A DNA stretch of 64,000 nt, from positions 806,001 through 870,000 of the forward strand of contig NZ_CP012573.1 of NCBI RefSeq assembly GCF_001280205.1, in the 5' to 3' direction. This DNA is from Clavibacter capsici (GTDB lineage Bacteria; Actinomycetota; Actinomycetes; Actinomycetales; Microbacteriaceae). The notes beneath the pieces are model-generated. The model saw only the letters and a program-made list of their open reading frames with translations, made no database searches and had not been told where the DNA came from. Below are positions 9,546-17,129 of the stretch, one piece after another. Both the position numbers and the translations under genes were made by a program. Each line of letters starts with the position of its first letter. The first letter of the stretch is position 1.

Positions 9546-10781
9546 GTGTCGTCTGCCGTCCTCCACCCCGGCGACGCGCTCTCCCGCAGGGAGCGCATCG
9601 TCTACATCATCGTGCTCGGCGCCCTCGTCGGCCTCGGGCCGTTCACGATCGACCTCTACCTGCCGGCCTTCCCCGTCCTCAAGGACGAGTTCGGCGTCAC
9701 GGACGCGGCGATCCAGCTCACCCTCACGGGCACGACCGTCGGGTTCGCGCTCGGCCAGCTCGTGGTCGGACCGTGGAGCGACCGGGTCGGCCGCCGGCTG
9801 CCGCTCATCGTCGCCTCCGTCGGGCACATCCTCGCGTCGCTCGGCGCCGCGCTGTCCACGGACGTCTCGATGCTGCTGGTCTTCCGCGTGCTCCAGGGCG
9901 CGGGCGCCGCGGCCGGCGCCGTCGTCGCCATGGCCATGGTGCGCGACCTCTTCGGCGGACGTCCCCTCGTGCGGATGCTCTCGCGGCTCGCGCTCGTGAC
10001 CGGCCTCGCGCCGATCCTCGCGCCCGTCATCGGGTCGCAGCTGCTCCGCATCGTCGACTGGCGCGGCGTCTTCTACGCGCTCGCCGCGTACGGCATCGCC
10101 GTGGTGGTCGCCGTGGTGTTCCTCATCGTCGAGACCCTGCCCCGCGAGGACGTGGTGGTCGAGGAGAAGGGCGCGTTGCTGCGCCGCTACCGCAACGTGC
10201 TCAGGGACCGCGTGTTCGTCGGCGTCGCGATCATCGGCGGCATGCAGTTCGCGGGGCTCTTCTCCTACCTCTCGAGCTCGTCGTTCCTGTTCCAGGACGT
10301 CTACGGGTTCGACGCGCAGCAGTTCGGGATCCTCTTCGGGGTCAACTCGCTCGGCATCGTGATCGGCAACCAGGTCGCCGCGCGCATGACCAAGGTCGTG
10401 GGCCCCCAGTGGATCCTCGCGGGCGTCGTCGTCGTGCAGTTCGTCTCGAGCGCCCTCATCGTGCTGCTCGGCACGTTCACCGACGCGGGGCTCCTCGGCA
10501 CGCTGATCCCGCTGTTCTTCTTCATCCTCGCCTGCGGCTTCGGCTTCCCGTGCGTGCAGGTCCTGGGACTCGTCAACCACGGGCACGAGGCGGGCACCGC
10601 GGCGTCGCTGCTGGGCGCCGTGAACTTCGGGCTCGCGGGCGCGATCTCGCCGATCGTGGGCGTGCTCGGCATCACCTCGGGCGTGCCGATGGCGGCGGTC
10701 ATGGGCACGTGCGCGCTGGTCTCCATCCTCGCGATGTGGCTCGTCGTGCAGCCGCGGACGGTGCCGGCGCTCACCAACTGA
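9546..10781 (+). CDS. MFS multidrug transporter, Bcr/CflA family
   Basis: This 411-residue inner-membrane antiporter is predicted to have twelve helices. The family hallmark FTIDLYLPAFP is in the first helix, motif A is GPWSDRVGRR after helix 2, and the RVLQGAGAAAGAV stretch lies in helix 4. These features place it in the drug:proton antiporter-1 (Bcr/CflA) group. I chose the GTG at 9546 because AAGGAA precedes it by seven bases; an in-frame ATG at 9468 gives 26 extra residues with no signal or ribosome site. It stands alone, with 132 bp upstream, and its substrates are unknown. Confidence 0.9.
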   Translation: MSSAVLHPGDALSRRERIVYIIVLGALVGLGPFTIDLYLPAFPVLKDEFGVTDAAIQLTLTGTTVGFALGQLVVGPWSDRVGRRLPLIVASVGHILASLGAALSTDVSMLLVFRVLQGAGAAAGAVVAMAMVRDLFGGRPLVRMLSRLALVTGLAPILAPVIGSQLLRIVDWRGVFYALAAYGIAVVVAVVFLIVETLPREDVVVEEKGALLRRYRNVLRDRVFVGVAIIGGMQFAGLFSYLSSSSFLFQDVYGFDAQQFGILFGVNSLGIVIGNQVAARMTKVVGPQWILAGVVVVQFVSSALIVLLGTFTDAGLLGTLIPLFFFILACGFGFPCVQVLGLVNHGHEAGTAASLLGAVNFGLAGAISPIVGVLGITSGVPMAAVMGTCALVSILAMWLVVQPRTVPALTN

Positions 10782-10809
10782 CGCCCGCGGATCCCGCCGG
10801 GCGGCTGGG

Positions 10810-10815
10810 TAGGGT
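10810..10815 (+). promoter_or_regulatory. -10 box of a leaderless promoter
   Basis: TAGGGT ends six bases before the ATG at 10822, so transcription should start at or next to the start codon. No ribosome-binding site precedes that ATG. Confidence 0.5.
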
Positions 10816-10821
10816 GAGGCC

Positions 10822-11901
10822 ATGAGCCCCGCCCGCGACCCGGCCCGCCTGCGGGGGATCGACGCCGCGCGGGGCCTGGCGGTCCTCGGGATGATGGCCG
10901 CGCACGTCGCCGTGCCGCGCACCCTCGAGGTCGGCGACCCGTCGACGTGGCTCGCGATCGCCGACGGCCGCTCCTCCATCCTGTTCGCGACGCTCGCCGG
11001 GCTCTCCATCGCGCTCATGTCGGGGCGCGAGCGGCCGGCCGACGGGAGCGACCTGGCCCGGGCGCGGCTGCGGATCCTCGTGCGCGCCGCGTGCGTGTTC
11101 CTCCTCGGCGGTCTGCTCGCGGCGCTGCAGACGTACGTCGCCGTGATCCTCGAGGTCTACGCGGTGCTGTTCGTCGCCCTCCTGCCGCTGCTGCGCTGGA
11201 GCGCGTCGCGGCTGCTGGCGCTCGCCGCGGTCGGCGCCGTGGCGCTGCCCGTCGCCACCACCGCGCTCGCCATCCACTTCGACGCCGCGCTCATGCGGCC
11301 CGACCCGCTCGTGATCCTCCTGGTCACCGGCCACTACCCGGCGCTGACCTGGGTGGTCTTCGCCGTCGCGGGGCTCGGCATCGGCCGGCTCGCGCTCGGG
11401 TCCGCGCGCGTCCAGCTGCTGCTCGTCACGGTCGGCGCGGGCCTCGCCGTGCTCGCGTACGGCGGCTCGGCGCTCGTGGAGGCGGCCCTGCCCGCGCCCC
11501 CGCCCGGGTGGGAGTACATCCTCTCGACGACGCCGCACGAGGGGTCGCCCTTCGAGGTCGTGGGATCCGGCGGGTTCGCCATCGCGGTCATCGGCCTGTG
11601 CCTGCGCGCGGCCGCGCTCCTGCCCGTCGTGCTCGCGCCGTTCGCGGCCGTGGGGCAGCTGGCGCTCACGGTGTACGCGGTGCACATCGTCGTCATCGAC
11701 CTGCTCGCGCCGGAGGGGGACCTCATCGCCGACGACGGCGCGTACCTCGCGTTCGTGGCGGTGACGGTCGTGCTCTGCCTGCTCTGGACGCGGACCCTCG
11801 GCCGCGGCCCGCTCGAGCGCGCGCTCGGGGCGGTCGCGGGACGGACGGCGGACCTCGCGCCGCGGGGGACGCGGGCGCGGGAAGGCGGGGGCGTGCGCTA
11901 G
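10822..11901 (+). CDS. Polytopic membrane protein of the DUF1624/DUF418 (HGSNAT-like) type
   Basis: This 359-residue membrane protein has about nine or ten hydrophobic helices. It opens with RLRGIDAARGLAVLGMMAAH, the conserved start of the DUF1624/DUF418 families that include heparan-alpha-glucosaminide acetyltransferase relatives. These proteins are thought to act in transmembrane acyl transfer to envelope sugars, but no substrate is established for this group. The start is the ATG at 10822, preceded by a -10 box rather than a ribosome site. It is a single gene, 40 bp after the efflux pump gene and converging on the following membrane protein gene. Confidence 0.75.
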   Translation: MSPARDPARLRGIDAARGLAVLGMMAAHVAVPRTLEVGDPSTWLAIADGRSSILFATLAGLSIALMSGRERPADGSDLARARLRILVRAACVFLLGGLLAALQTYVAVILEVYAVLFVALLPLLRWSASRLLALAAVGAVALPVATTALAIHFDAALMRPDPLVILLVTGHYPALTWVVFAVAGLGIGRLALGSARVQLLLVTVGAGLAVLAYGGSALVEAALPAPPPGWEYILSTTPHEGSPFEVVGSGGFAIAVIGLCLRAAALLPVVLAPFAAVGQLALTVYAVHIVVIDLLAPEGDLIADDGAYLAFVAVTVVLCLLWTRTLGRGPLERALGAVAGRTADLAPRGTRAREGGGVR

Positions 11902-11995
11902 GTCGCGCTGCTGCCGCCGCAGCCACGCCGGGCCGGGCCGTCCGGATCCCGGCCCCACCTCGCGCGGTGCGCGTCGAGCCCGGCGTCGGCGCCCG

Positions 11996-12646
11996 TCACA
12001 GCCGGACGGCCAGTGGCACGCCCGTGAGCGCCATGATGCCGATGACCGCGGCGATCACGACGACCCCGAGGAGCACGAGCACGGCGACCAGCGACAGGCG
12101 CGACCGCTCGTACCAGGGCAGGATCCCGCGGCGCGTCCCGCGGAGCTCGGCCATCGTGAGCACCCGCGCCTGCTCGGTGAGGGGCAGGTCGAGGTCGGCG
12201 GCCATCGCGCGCATGGTCCACAGGTCGTAGACGTGGCCGCTCAGGCGGAGGAGGAGGCGGCCCTCCGCGTCGAGCACGAACAGGCGCGGCTGCGTGTCGA
12301 GCGTGAGGCCCTGGTAGACGTGCACGACCAGGAGGCCGTGGACGGCGCTGCGGCGGACGCGCGTCCGCCGCCCGAGGAAGCGGGCCTCGACGTCGCCCGT
12401 CCCGTCCCAGATGCGCACGTAGGAGGTGAGGTACAGCGCGGCCAGCAGGGCGCCGAGCAGCACGACCACGACGACGCCGAGGATCACGGCCGCCGCGTTC
12501 CCCGTGGGGATCGCGAGCACCAGGAGCGCGGCGCCGAGCGGCACCACGAGCGCGAGCGCGGCGAGGGCGAGCTGCCGCAGGAGGGCCGGGCGGGGGCGGA
12601 TGAGCGTGCTCGGGCCGACCGGCAGCGCGTCGTCGTCGTGGTGCAC
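11996..12646 (-). CDS. Membrane protein with two N-terminal and one C-terminal helices, unknown function
   Basis: I do not recognise the family. The 216-residue protein has two adjacent transmembrane segments at about residues 24-75, a soluble middle of about 100 residues rich in beta-type sequence (YVRIWDGTGDVEARFLGRRT, then QPRLFVLDAEGRLLLRLSG), and one C-terminal helix at about 185-212. The middle looks like a PH-like domain of the kind found in small actinobacterial membrane proteins, which is inference only. The GTG start at 12646 has GGAGG seven bases upstream. It converges on the DUF418-like gene. Confidence 0.65.
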   Translation of the reverse strand: MHHDDDALPVGPSTLIRPRPALLRQLALAALALVVPLGAALLVLAIPTGNAAAVILGVVVVVLLGALLAALYLTSYVRIWDGTGDVEARFLGRRTRVRRSAVHGLLVVHVYQGLTLDTQPRLFVLDAEGRLLLRLSGHVYDLWTMRAMAADLDLPLTEQARVLTMAELRGTRRGILPWYERSRLSLVAVLVLLGVVVIAAVIGIMALTGVPLAVRL

Positions 12647-12875
12647 GTCGCCTCCGGTCGTCGCCTGACGCCGTCCACGCGCCCTCCGTCGCCCGCGTGC
12701 CGCGCGCGTCCGGGGACGGGCGGCGCCCGCGGGTGCGGGAGGGGCGACCGCTCCAGCCTAGGCGGGCGTCGATCCGGTCGTCAGGGGCGCTATGGGGGAC
12801 ACGTCGAGCCGGTCGGGGTACAGCGCTCCGCGGACGGGGCGGGGAGGCGCCTCCACGAGGATGCGCCGAGCACGA

Positions 12876-12914
12876 CGAGAGCCCCGCCGGACCGCTGGTC
12901 CGTCGGGGCTCTCG
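12876..12914 (-). terminator. Terminator of the tRNA-Ser transcript
   Basis: The 11-bp stem CGAGAGCCCCG/CGGGGCTCTCG, extended inside by GGACC/GGTCC pairing, lies six bases beyond the tRNA-Ser 3' end on the minus strand. It is followed by no clear T tract. Confidence 0.65.
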
Positions 12915-12920
12915 TGTGTC

Positions 12921-13008
12921 TGGCGGAGGATAGGGGATTCGAACCCCTGAGGGCTTTCACCCAACACACTTTCCAAGCGTGCGCCATAGGCCACTAGGCG
13001 AATCCTCC
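12921..13008 (-). tRNA. tRNA-Ser, anticodon GGA
   Basis: Read on the minus strand, the acceptor stem GGAGGAT pairs with ATCCTCC, with discriminator G and an encoded CCA at 12923-12921. The anticodon loop CTTGGAAAG carries GGA, reading UCC and UCU. The long variable arm (GTTGGGTGAAAGCCCTC) and GGTTCGAATCC T arm are as expected for a class II serine tRNA. Without CCA the molecule is 85 bases. Confidence 0.97.
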
Positions 13009-13053
13009 AGGACGCGTGCCACGGCGTCAGGAACGCGGCGGCACCCGTCGATA

Positions 13054-15846
13054 CTACCTGCCCGCGACGAGGCTCGATGCACCCGGGGTGTCGAGGAGCC
13101 CCGCGAGGGCCCGACGCGAGGGCGCGCCGAGCTTCGCGCGCGCCTGGTAGAGGTGCGACTCGACGGTGCGGACCGACAGGAACAGGCGTCCGGCGATCTC
13201 CCGGTTGCTCAGCCCCTGCGCCGCCAGCACGCCGATCTCCAGCTCCCGCCGCGTGAGCGTGCTCACGTCGAGGACCGGCGCCACGGGCGTGGCCGGGGTC
13301 GCGGGCGCACCCCGGTCGATGCGGGCCTGGATGCGCGCCAGGGCCGACCGGGCCTGCGTCAGCGCGGCGGTCGACTCGTCGCCCGCGAGCAGGCGGAGCA
13401 GGTCCTCGCAGGCGGTGCGGGCCTGGTGGTGCAGGCCGGCCTCCTCCAGCGTGCGGACGCCCCGCTCGACGAGCGCGGGATCACCCGTGCGGGATCCCTC
13501 CACCACCTCGGCCATGCCGTGCAGCGCCGGCACGTCGGTGCGCTCGCGGACGCGGCGCGCGCCGTCGACGAGGCGGGGGTCGGTGGATCCGAGCGCCCAG
13601 GCCCGGAACAGCATGCCGGCGCGCAGCGCGTGCGCCTCGCCGCTCAGGTCGCCGATGTCGAGCAGGAGCGTCGCCGCCTCGTCCGGCCGGCCGCGGGCCG
13701 CGAGGATCTCCACCCGCACGCCCTCGGCGAGCATCCGCTGGTACGGGTAGCGCGGGTCGGCACGATGCGCCATGGTCGCCGCGAGGCGCTCGGCGTCGTC
13801 CGTGCGTCCGCGGAGCGCGAGCACGCGGGCGCGCTGCATGCCGATCCACAGCCGCCAGGTGCCGATGTCCGGCCCGATGAGGCGGTCGTCGGCGAGGTTC
13901 AGCTCGGCCTCCGCGCGGTCGAGCCGGCCGAGGTCGAGGGCGACGCCGCCCGTGATGGCGCCGAGGACGGGGATGAACCACTGCGCGTCCTGCGCGATCG
14001 CCGACTCCACCCAGGCGTCGAGCTCCCGCTCGAGGTCCGGCAGGTCGAGCCGGCAGAGGCGCCGGCTGAACGCGCTCGCCGAGAGCAGCTCCAGGCGGGC
14101 CTCCTCGAGGAGGAGGTCGTCGTAGGTGCCGCGCCGGTCCGCGTGCTGGGAGACGAGCCCGAGCCCGGCGTCGATCTCGTCACCGAGCTCGGCGCCGCGG
14201 CCGAGGTGGCCGAGGGCGATGACGACCGACCGCTGCGCCCGGAGCCGCACGAGCGGGCTCGTGCTGAGCGCGGCGGCGTCGCGGGCGGCGGCCAGCGCGG
14301 CCTCCCACTCCATCAGGCCGAGCGACATGGTGGATCCGATGACGGCCGCCTGCGCGCGCACGTCGGGGTCGGCGTCGGGGCCGTGCAGGCTCCCGTCGAG
14401 CAGTCGGCGGACGCGGTCGGTGCCCGGCATCGCCGCGTGCGTCGAGAGGACGAGACGGTGCAGCACCTCCACGCGCTCGGCCGACGTGAGGAGCGCGGGA
14501 TCCAGCGCCTCCAGCACCTCCGTCGCGCGGGCCGGGTTGCCGAGCACCGTGAGCGCGCGCGCCCGCTCGCAGGCGGCGTACGCGGCGGATCCGCCGTCGT
14601 GGGCCACCTCCGCGAAGGCGAGCGCGTCGTGGGTCATGCCCACGTCGTTCGCGAGGCGCGCGGCGACCAGGTGCACGGCCGCGAGCGTGCCCGCGCCGTG
14701 GCGCTCCGCGGCCTCGCGTCGGCCGTCGTCGGTGAGCGTCCGCGCGATCAGCAGGCTCTCCTTGGGGTTCAGCGGCACGCCGTGCGCGGCCTCCTGCAGG
14801 AGCGAGCCGACGACGCGTCGCGTGAGGCCGTCGACCGCGTCCGGGTCGGTGCGGGCGAGCGCCGCCTCGGCCTCCAGGAGGTCGGCGCGGAGGATCATGT
14901 CGCCCTGCCCCTGCACGCGCGCGAGCCCGCGGGCGCCGAGCACCCGGAGGATCGTCTCGCCGAACAGGCGCGCGGCGCGCTGGTAGGGGACGCCGTCGAG
15001 GCGCGCCAGGAGGATGAGCGTGCTGCGCTCGTCGTCGCCCAGCATCGAGACGCGCGAGGAGACGAGGTCGAGGATGCGGGCGCGCGGCGCGTGCGGGCTC
15101 GGGAACGCGTAGCCCGTCACCGTGAGGGCCGTGCCGCCCGCCTCGAGCGCCTCGAGCGCCTCGAAGGCGAGCTCGCGGACGAGGAACGGCCGGCCGCCGC
15201 TGGTCCTCTGGATCTGCACGCGCGTGGCCTGGTCGAGCGCCACGGATCCCGTGATGGAGTCGATCATGGCGTCGACCTCGGCCGCGTCGAGGGGTGCGAG
15301 GTCGAGCCGCTCGGCGTAGCCGTTCCGCCAGAGGCCGAGGATCTCGTGGGCCGCCTGGGCCGTGCGCGCGGTCGCGGGGCCGCCCTCGACGTCGCGACCG
15401 CGGAGCTGGCGGGCGTCGCCCGCGGTGTCGTCGACCGTCACGAGCAGCGTGCAGCGCTCGCCCGTGCGCGCGTCCGCCAGGGCGGCGCGCAGCTCGGGCG
15501 GCATGAGGTGGGCGTCGTCGACCACGACGACGGGCTTCGCCGCGGTGACCGGGTGCGGCGCCCGGAGGCCGGGGAGCGGGTCGATCACGCGCCGGAGCAC
15601 GTCGGCGAGGTCGGGCGTGGACGCGTGCGCCCGGATCACCGTGTGCCCGGCGCGGGTGAGGGCGTCGGCGACGCGTCCCGCCACGTGGCTGCGACCGGAT
15701 CCCACGCTGCCGGTGACGACGGCGCTCGTCCCCGCCGTGAGCCAGCGCTCGAGCGTCTCCAGGTCACGGGCACGACCGCGGCGACCCGGAGGCGCGCTGT
15801 CGGATCGGGTGCTCGTCCTCGTGTGATCGCGCGTCATCTGCTTCAT
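13054..15846 (-). CDS. Large LuxR-type regulator with N-terminal ATPase (LAL-like)
   Basis: This 930-residue cytoplasmic regulator has the architecture of STAND/LAL transcription factors. An N-terminal NTPase has Walker A GSVGSGRS at residues 46-53 and Walker B VVVVDDAHL near 110. A long alpha-helical middle, probably TPR-like, follows, and a LuxR helix-turn-helix closes the protein at about residues 862-920 (LTRRELEIGVLAAQGLSNRE, then VRTVESHLYQARAKLG). The Walker A has S in place of the usual K-T/S pair (GRSH), so nucleotide hydrolysis may be impaired. It is monocistronic, with 398 bp of largely non-coding DNA upstream. The signal and targets are unknown. Confidence 0.9.
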   Translation of the reverse strand: MKQMTRDHTRTSTRSDSAPPGRRGRARDLETLERWLTAGTSAVVTGSVGSGRSHVAGRVADALTRAGHTVIRAHASTPDLADVLRRVIDPLPGLRAPHPVTAAKPVVVVDDAHLMPPELRAALADARTGERCTLLVTVDDTAGDARQLRGRDVEGGPATARTAQAAHEILGLWRNGYAERLDLAPLDAAEVDAMIDSITGSVALDQATRVQIQRTSGGRPFLVRELAFEALEALEAGGTALTVTGYAFPSPHAPRARILDLVSSRVSMLGDDERSTLILLARLDGVPYQRAARLFGETILRVLGARGLARVQGQGDMILRADLLEAEAALARTDPDAVDGLTRRVVGSLLQEAAHGVPLNPKESLLIARTLTDDGRREAAERHGAGTLAAVHLVAARLANDVGMTHDALAFAEVAHDGGSAAYAACERARALTVLGNPARATEVLEALDPALLTSAERVEVLHRLVLSTHAAMPGTDRVRRLLDGSLHGPDADPDVRAQAAVIGSTMSLGLMEWEAALAAARDAAALSTSPLVRLRAQRSVVIALGHLGRGAELGDEIDAGLGLVSQHADRRGTYDDLLLEEARLELLSASAFSRRLCRLDLPDLERELDAWVESAIAQDAQWFIPVLGAITGGVALDLGRLDRAEAELNLADDRLIGPDIGTWRLWIGMQRARVLALRGRTDDAERLAATMAHRADPRYPYQRMLAEGVRVEILAARGRPDEAATLLLDIGDLSGEAHALRAGMLFRAWALGSTDPRLVDGARRVRERTDVPALHGMAEVVEGSRTGDPALVERGVRTLEEAGLHHQARTACEDLLRLLAGDESTAALTQARSALARIQARIDRGAPATPATPVAPVLDVSTLTRRELEIGVLAAQGLSNREIAGRLFLSVRTVESHLYQARAKLGAPSRRALAGLLDTPGASSLVAGR

Positions 15847-16172
15847 GTGACCCCCGTCGCGGAAAGCGGTGGTCCGCGCGGCATCCCCCGAGGCTGCGCG
15901 GTCCTTATCCGTCCATCTTGCGCGGTTCCCGGCGGTCGGAACAGGGACACCGGCTGTTACTTATCCATTGCGTCGTGGAAATAAGTAGTCGGCACTGTGG
16001 GGGACACGATCGGACGCTCCTAGCGTGTCCTCCATGTCCGGGCATGGGGATGCTCCGGACTGGTGCGCTCCGGCGCACCATGCGGCGACGGTGGTCGACC
16101 GACGGCTTCGGGTGCCGTCGGCCTGATGCGTCGACCGCGGCACGACCCGGGTGCCACAGCGGCCCGGAAGCC
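15847..16172. other. Non-coding region upstream of the LuxR-type gene
   Basis: No convincing gene is present. The region contains an A/T-rich island with half sites ACTTAT (15959-15964) and ATAAGT (15981-15986), then GTGGGGGACACG ending at 16008 and a CGTGTCC arm at 16024-16030 that forms an inverted repeat with GGACACG at 16002. This probably holds the promoter and control sites of the LuxR-type gene. Confidence 0.4.
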
Positions 16173-16209
16173 GGTGACGGCCCCCTCCGGGGAGGAGGGG
16201 GCCGTCACC
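16173..16209 (-). terminator. Terminator of the NAD(P)-binding protein gene
   Basis: A perfect 16-bp stem (left arm GGTGACGGCCCCCTCC) with a five-base loop lies 36 bases beyond the stop of the minus-strand gene ending at 16245. Confidence 0.8.
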
Positions 16210-16244
16210 CGGATCGCGCGGCGCGGGCCGCGGGCCGCTCGCGC

Positions 16245-16898
16245 CTAGTAGCGGAGGCCCGCGATGGCCTCGGCGACGGGCTCCTCGCCCGAGATCGCCT
16301 CGAACTGGACGCGGACGCCCGTGCCGTCGATGAGCGCGGTCGCCACGATCTCGGCGACGTCGGCGCGGGGGATGGTGCCGCGACCCGTGGAGGTTCCGAC
16401 CTGGATCCGGCCGGTGCCGGGGTCGTCGGTGAGGCCGCCGGGGCGGACGATGGTCCAGTCGATGTCGCGGGCCCGGAGGTCGGCGTCCGCCTCGGACTTC
16501 GCGCGCTGGTAGATCTCGTAGGTGTCGTCGCTGTCGGGGTCGAAGCCGTCGACGGCCATGGCGGAGATCATCACGTAGCGGGTGACGCCCGCGCGCTCGG
16601 CGGCGTCGGCGAGCAGGATCGCGCCGTCGCGGTCGATGGTGAGCTTGCGCTCGGGGCCGGAGTCGGGTCCGCCGCCGGCGGCGAAGACCACGGCGTCGGC
16701 GCCCTGGAGCGCCTCGGCGACCTGGTCCACGTCGCTCTCCTCCAGGTCGAGCACGAGCGCCTCGGCGCCCGCGTCGGCGAGGTCGGACGCGTGGTCCGGG
16801 TTGCGGACGATGCCGACGGGCTGGTGACCCGCATCGGCGAGGCGTCGTTCGAGCAGGCGGGCGATCTGGCCGTGTCCTCCGGCGATGACTATGCGCAT
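16245..16898 (-). CDS. NAD(P)-binding protein, atypical short-chain dehydrogenase (NmrA/YwnB-like)
   Basis: This 217-residue Rossmann-fold protein starts with the dinucleotide-binding motif IAGGHGQIARLLERRL. VFAAGGG follows at about residue 75, and a TIVRPGGLTDDP segment is characteristic of atypical SDR proteins that bind NAD(P)H and often act as sensors or epimerase-like enzymes rather than dehydrogenases. The YxxxK-like motif is YQRAKSEAD. The ATG at 16898 has no ribosome site, but TAGCGT lies seven bases upstream, which suggests a leaderless transcript. Function cannot be narrowed further from context. Confidence 0.85.
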   Translation of the reverse strand: MRIVIAGGHGQIARLLERRLADAGHQPVGIVRNPDHASDLADAGAEALVLDLEESDVDQVAEALQGADAVVFAAGGGPDSGPERKLTIDRDGAILLADAAERAGVTRYVMISAMAVDGFDPDSDDTYEIYQRAKSEADADLRARDIDWTIVRPGGLTDDPGTGRIQVGTSTGRGTIPRADVAEIVATALIDGTGVRVQFEAISGEEPVAEAIAGLRY

Positions 16899-16905
16899 GC
16901 CGCCC

Positions 16906-16911
16906 ACGCTA
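16906..16911 (-). promoter_or_regulatory. -10 box of a leaderless promoter
   Basis: On the minus strand TAGCGT ends seven bases before the ATG at 16898. No Shine-Dalgarno sequence is present. Confidence 0.45.
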
Positions 16912-16986
16912 CGCGCGGATCGTGACCGGCTCCTGGGCGGGGCGCCGCCGACCGTCGGGCGTCCCGCGTCGGGTACACTCGGTGTC

Positions 16987-17084
16987 GGCTCCTCGCGTGG
17001 TGCCATCCAGGTGAACTCCCCCAGGGCGGAGACGCAGCAAGGGCAGCCGGGCTCTGGCAGGTGCGCGAGGGGTCTTCTCCTTTT
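16987..17084 (+). ncRNA. ffs: Signal recognition particle RNA, small bacterial type
   Basis: The conserved domain IV is seen around 17015-17045: CCCCCAGG, a GC stem, the loop GGAGAC, GC, then AGCAAGGGCA, preceded by GGTGAAC. The ends pair as CTCGCG/CGCGAG, giving a single long hairpin of about 90 bases, and a CTCCTTTT tract after 17076 marks termination. TACACT at about 16974 fits a -10 box. The RNA binds Ffh and directs membrane protein targeting. End points are approximate. Confidence 0.88.
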
Positions 17085-17116
17085 AACAGCAAGGGCCCGC
17101 GCGCAGGAGACGCCCA

Positions 17117-17122
17117 TAGGCT
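17117..17122 (+). promoter_or_regulatory. -10 box of the pta promoter, leaderless
   Basis: TAGGCT ends seven bases before the pta ATG at 17130, just past the SRP RNA terminator. No ribosome site intervenes. Confidence 0.45.
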
Positions 17123-17129
17123 TGCGGGC

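Noticed and set aside
12921-13008. tRNA-Ser as an integration site for a mobile element
   Set aside because: No integrase, direct repeat of the tRNA end or change in composition is seen on either side.
12979-15984. A 1001-codon plus-strand frame covering the LuxR-type gene
   Set aside because: It lacks recognisable domains and is antisense to a gene with Walker motifs and a LuxR helix-turn-helix.
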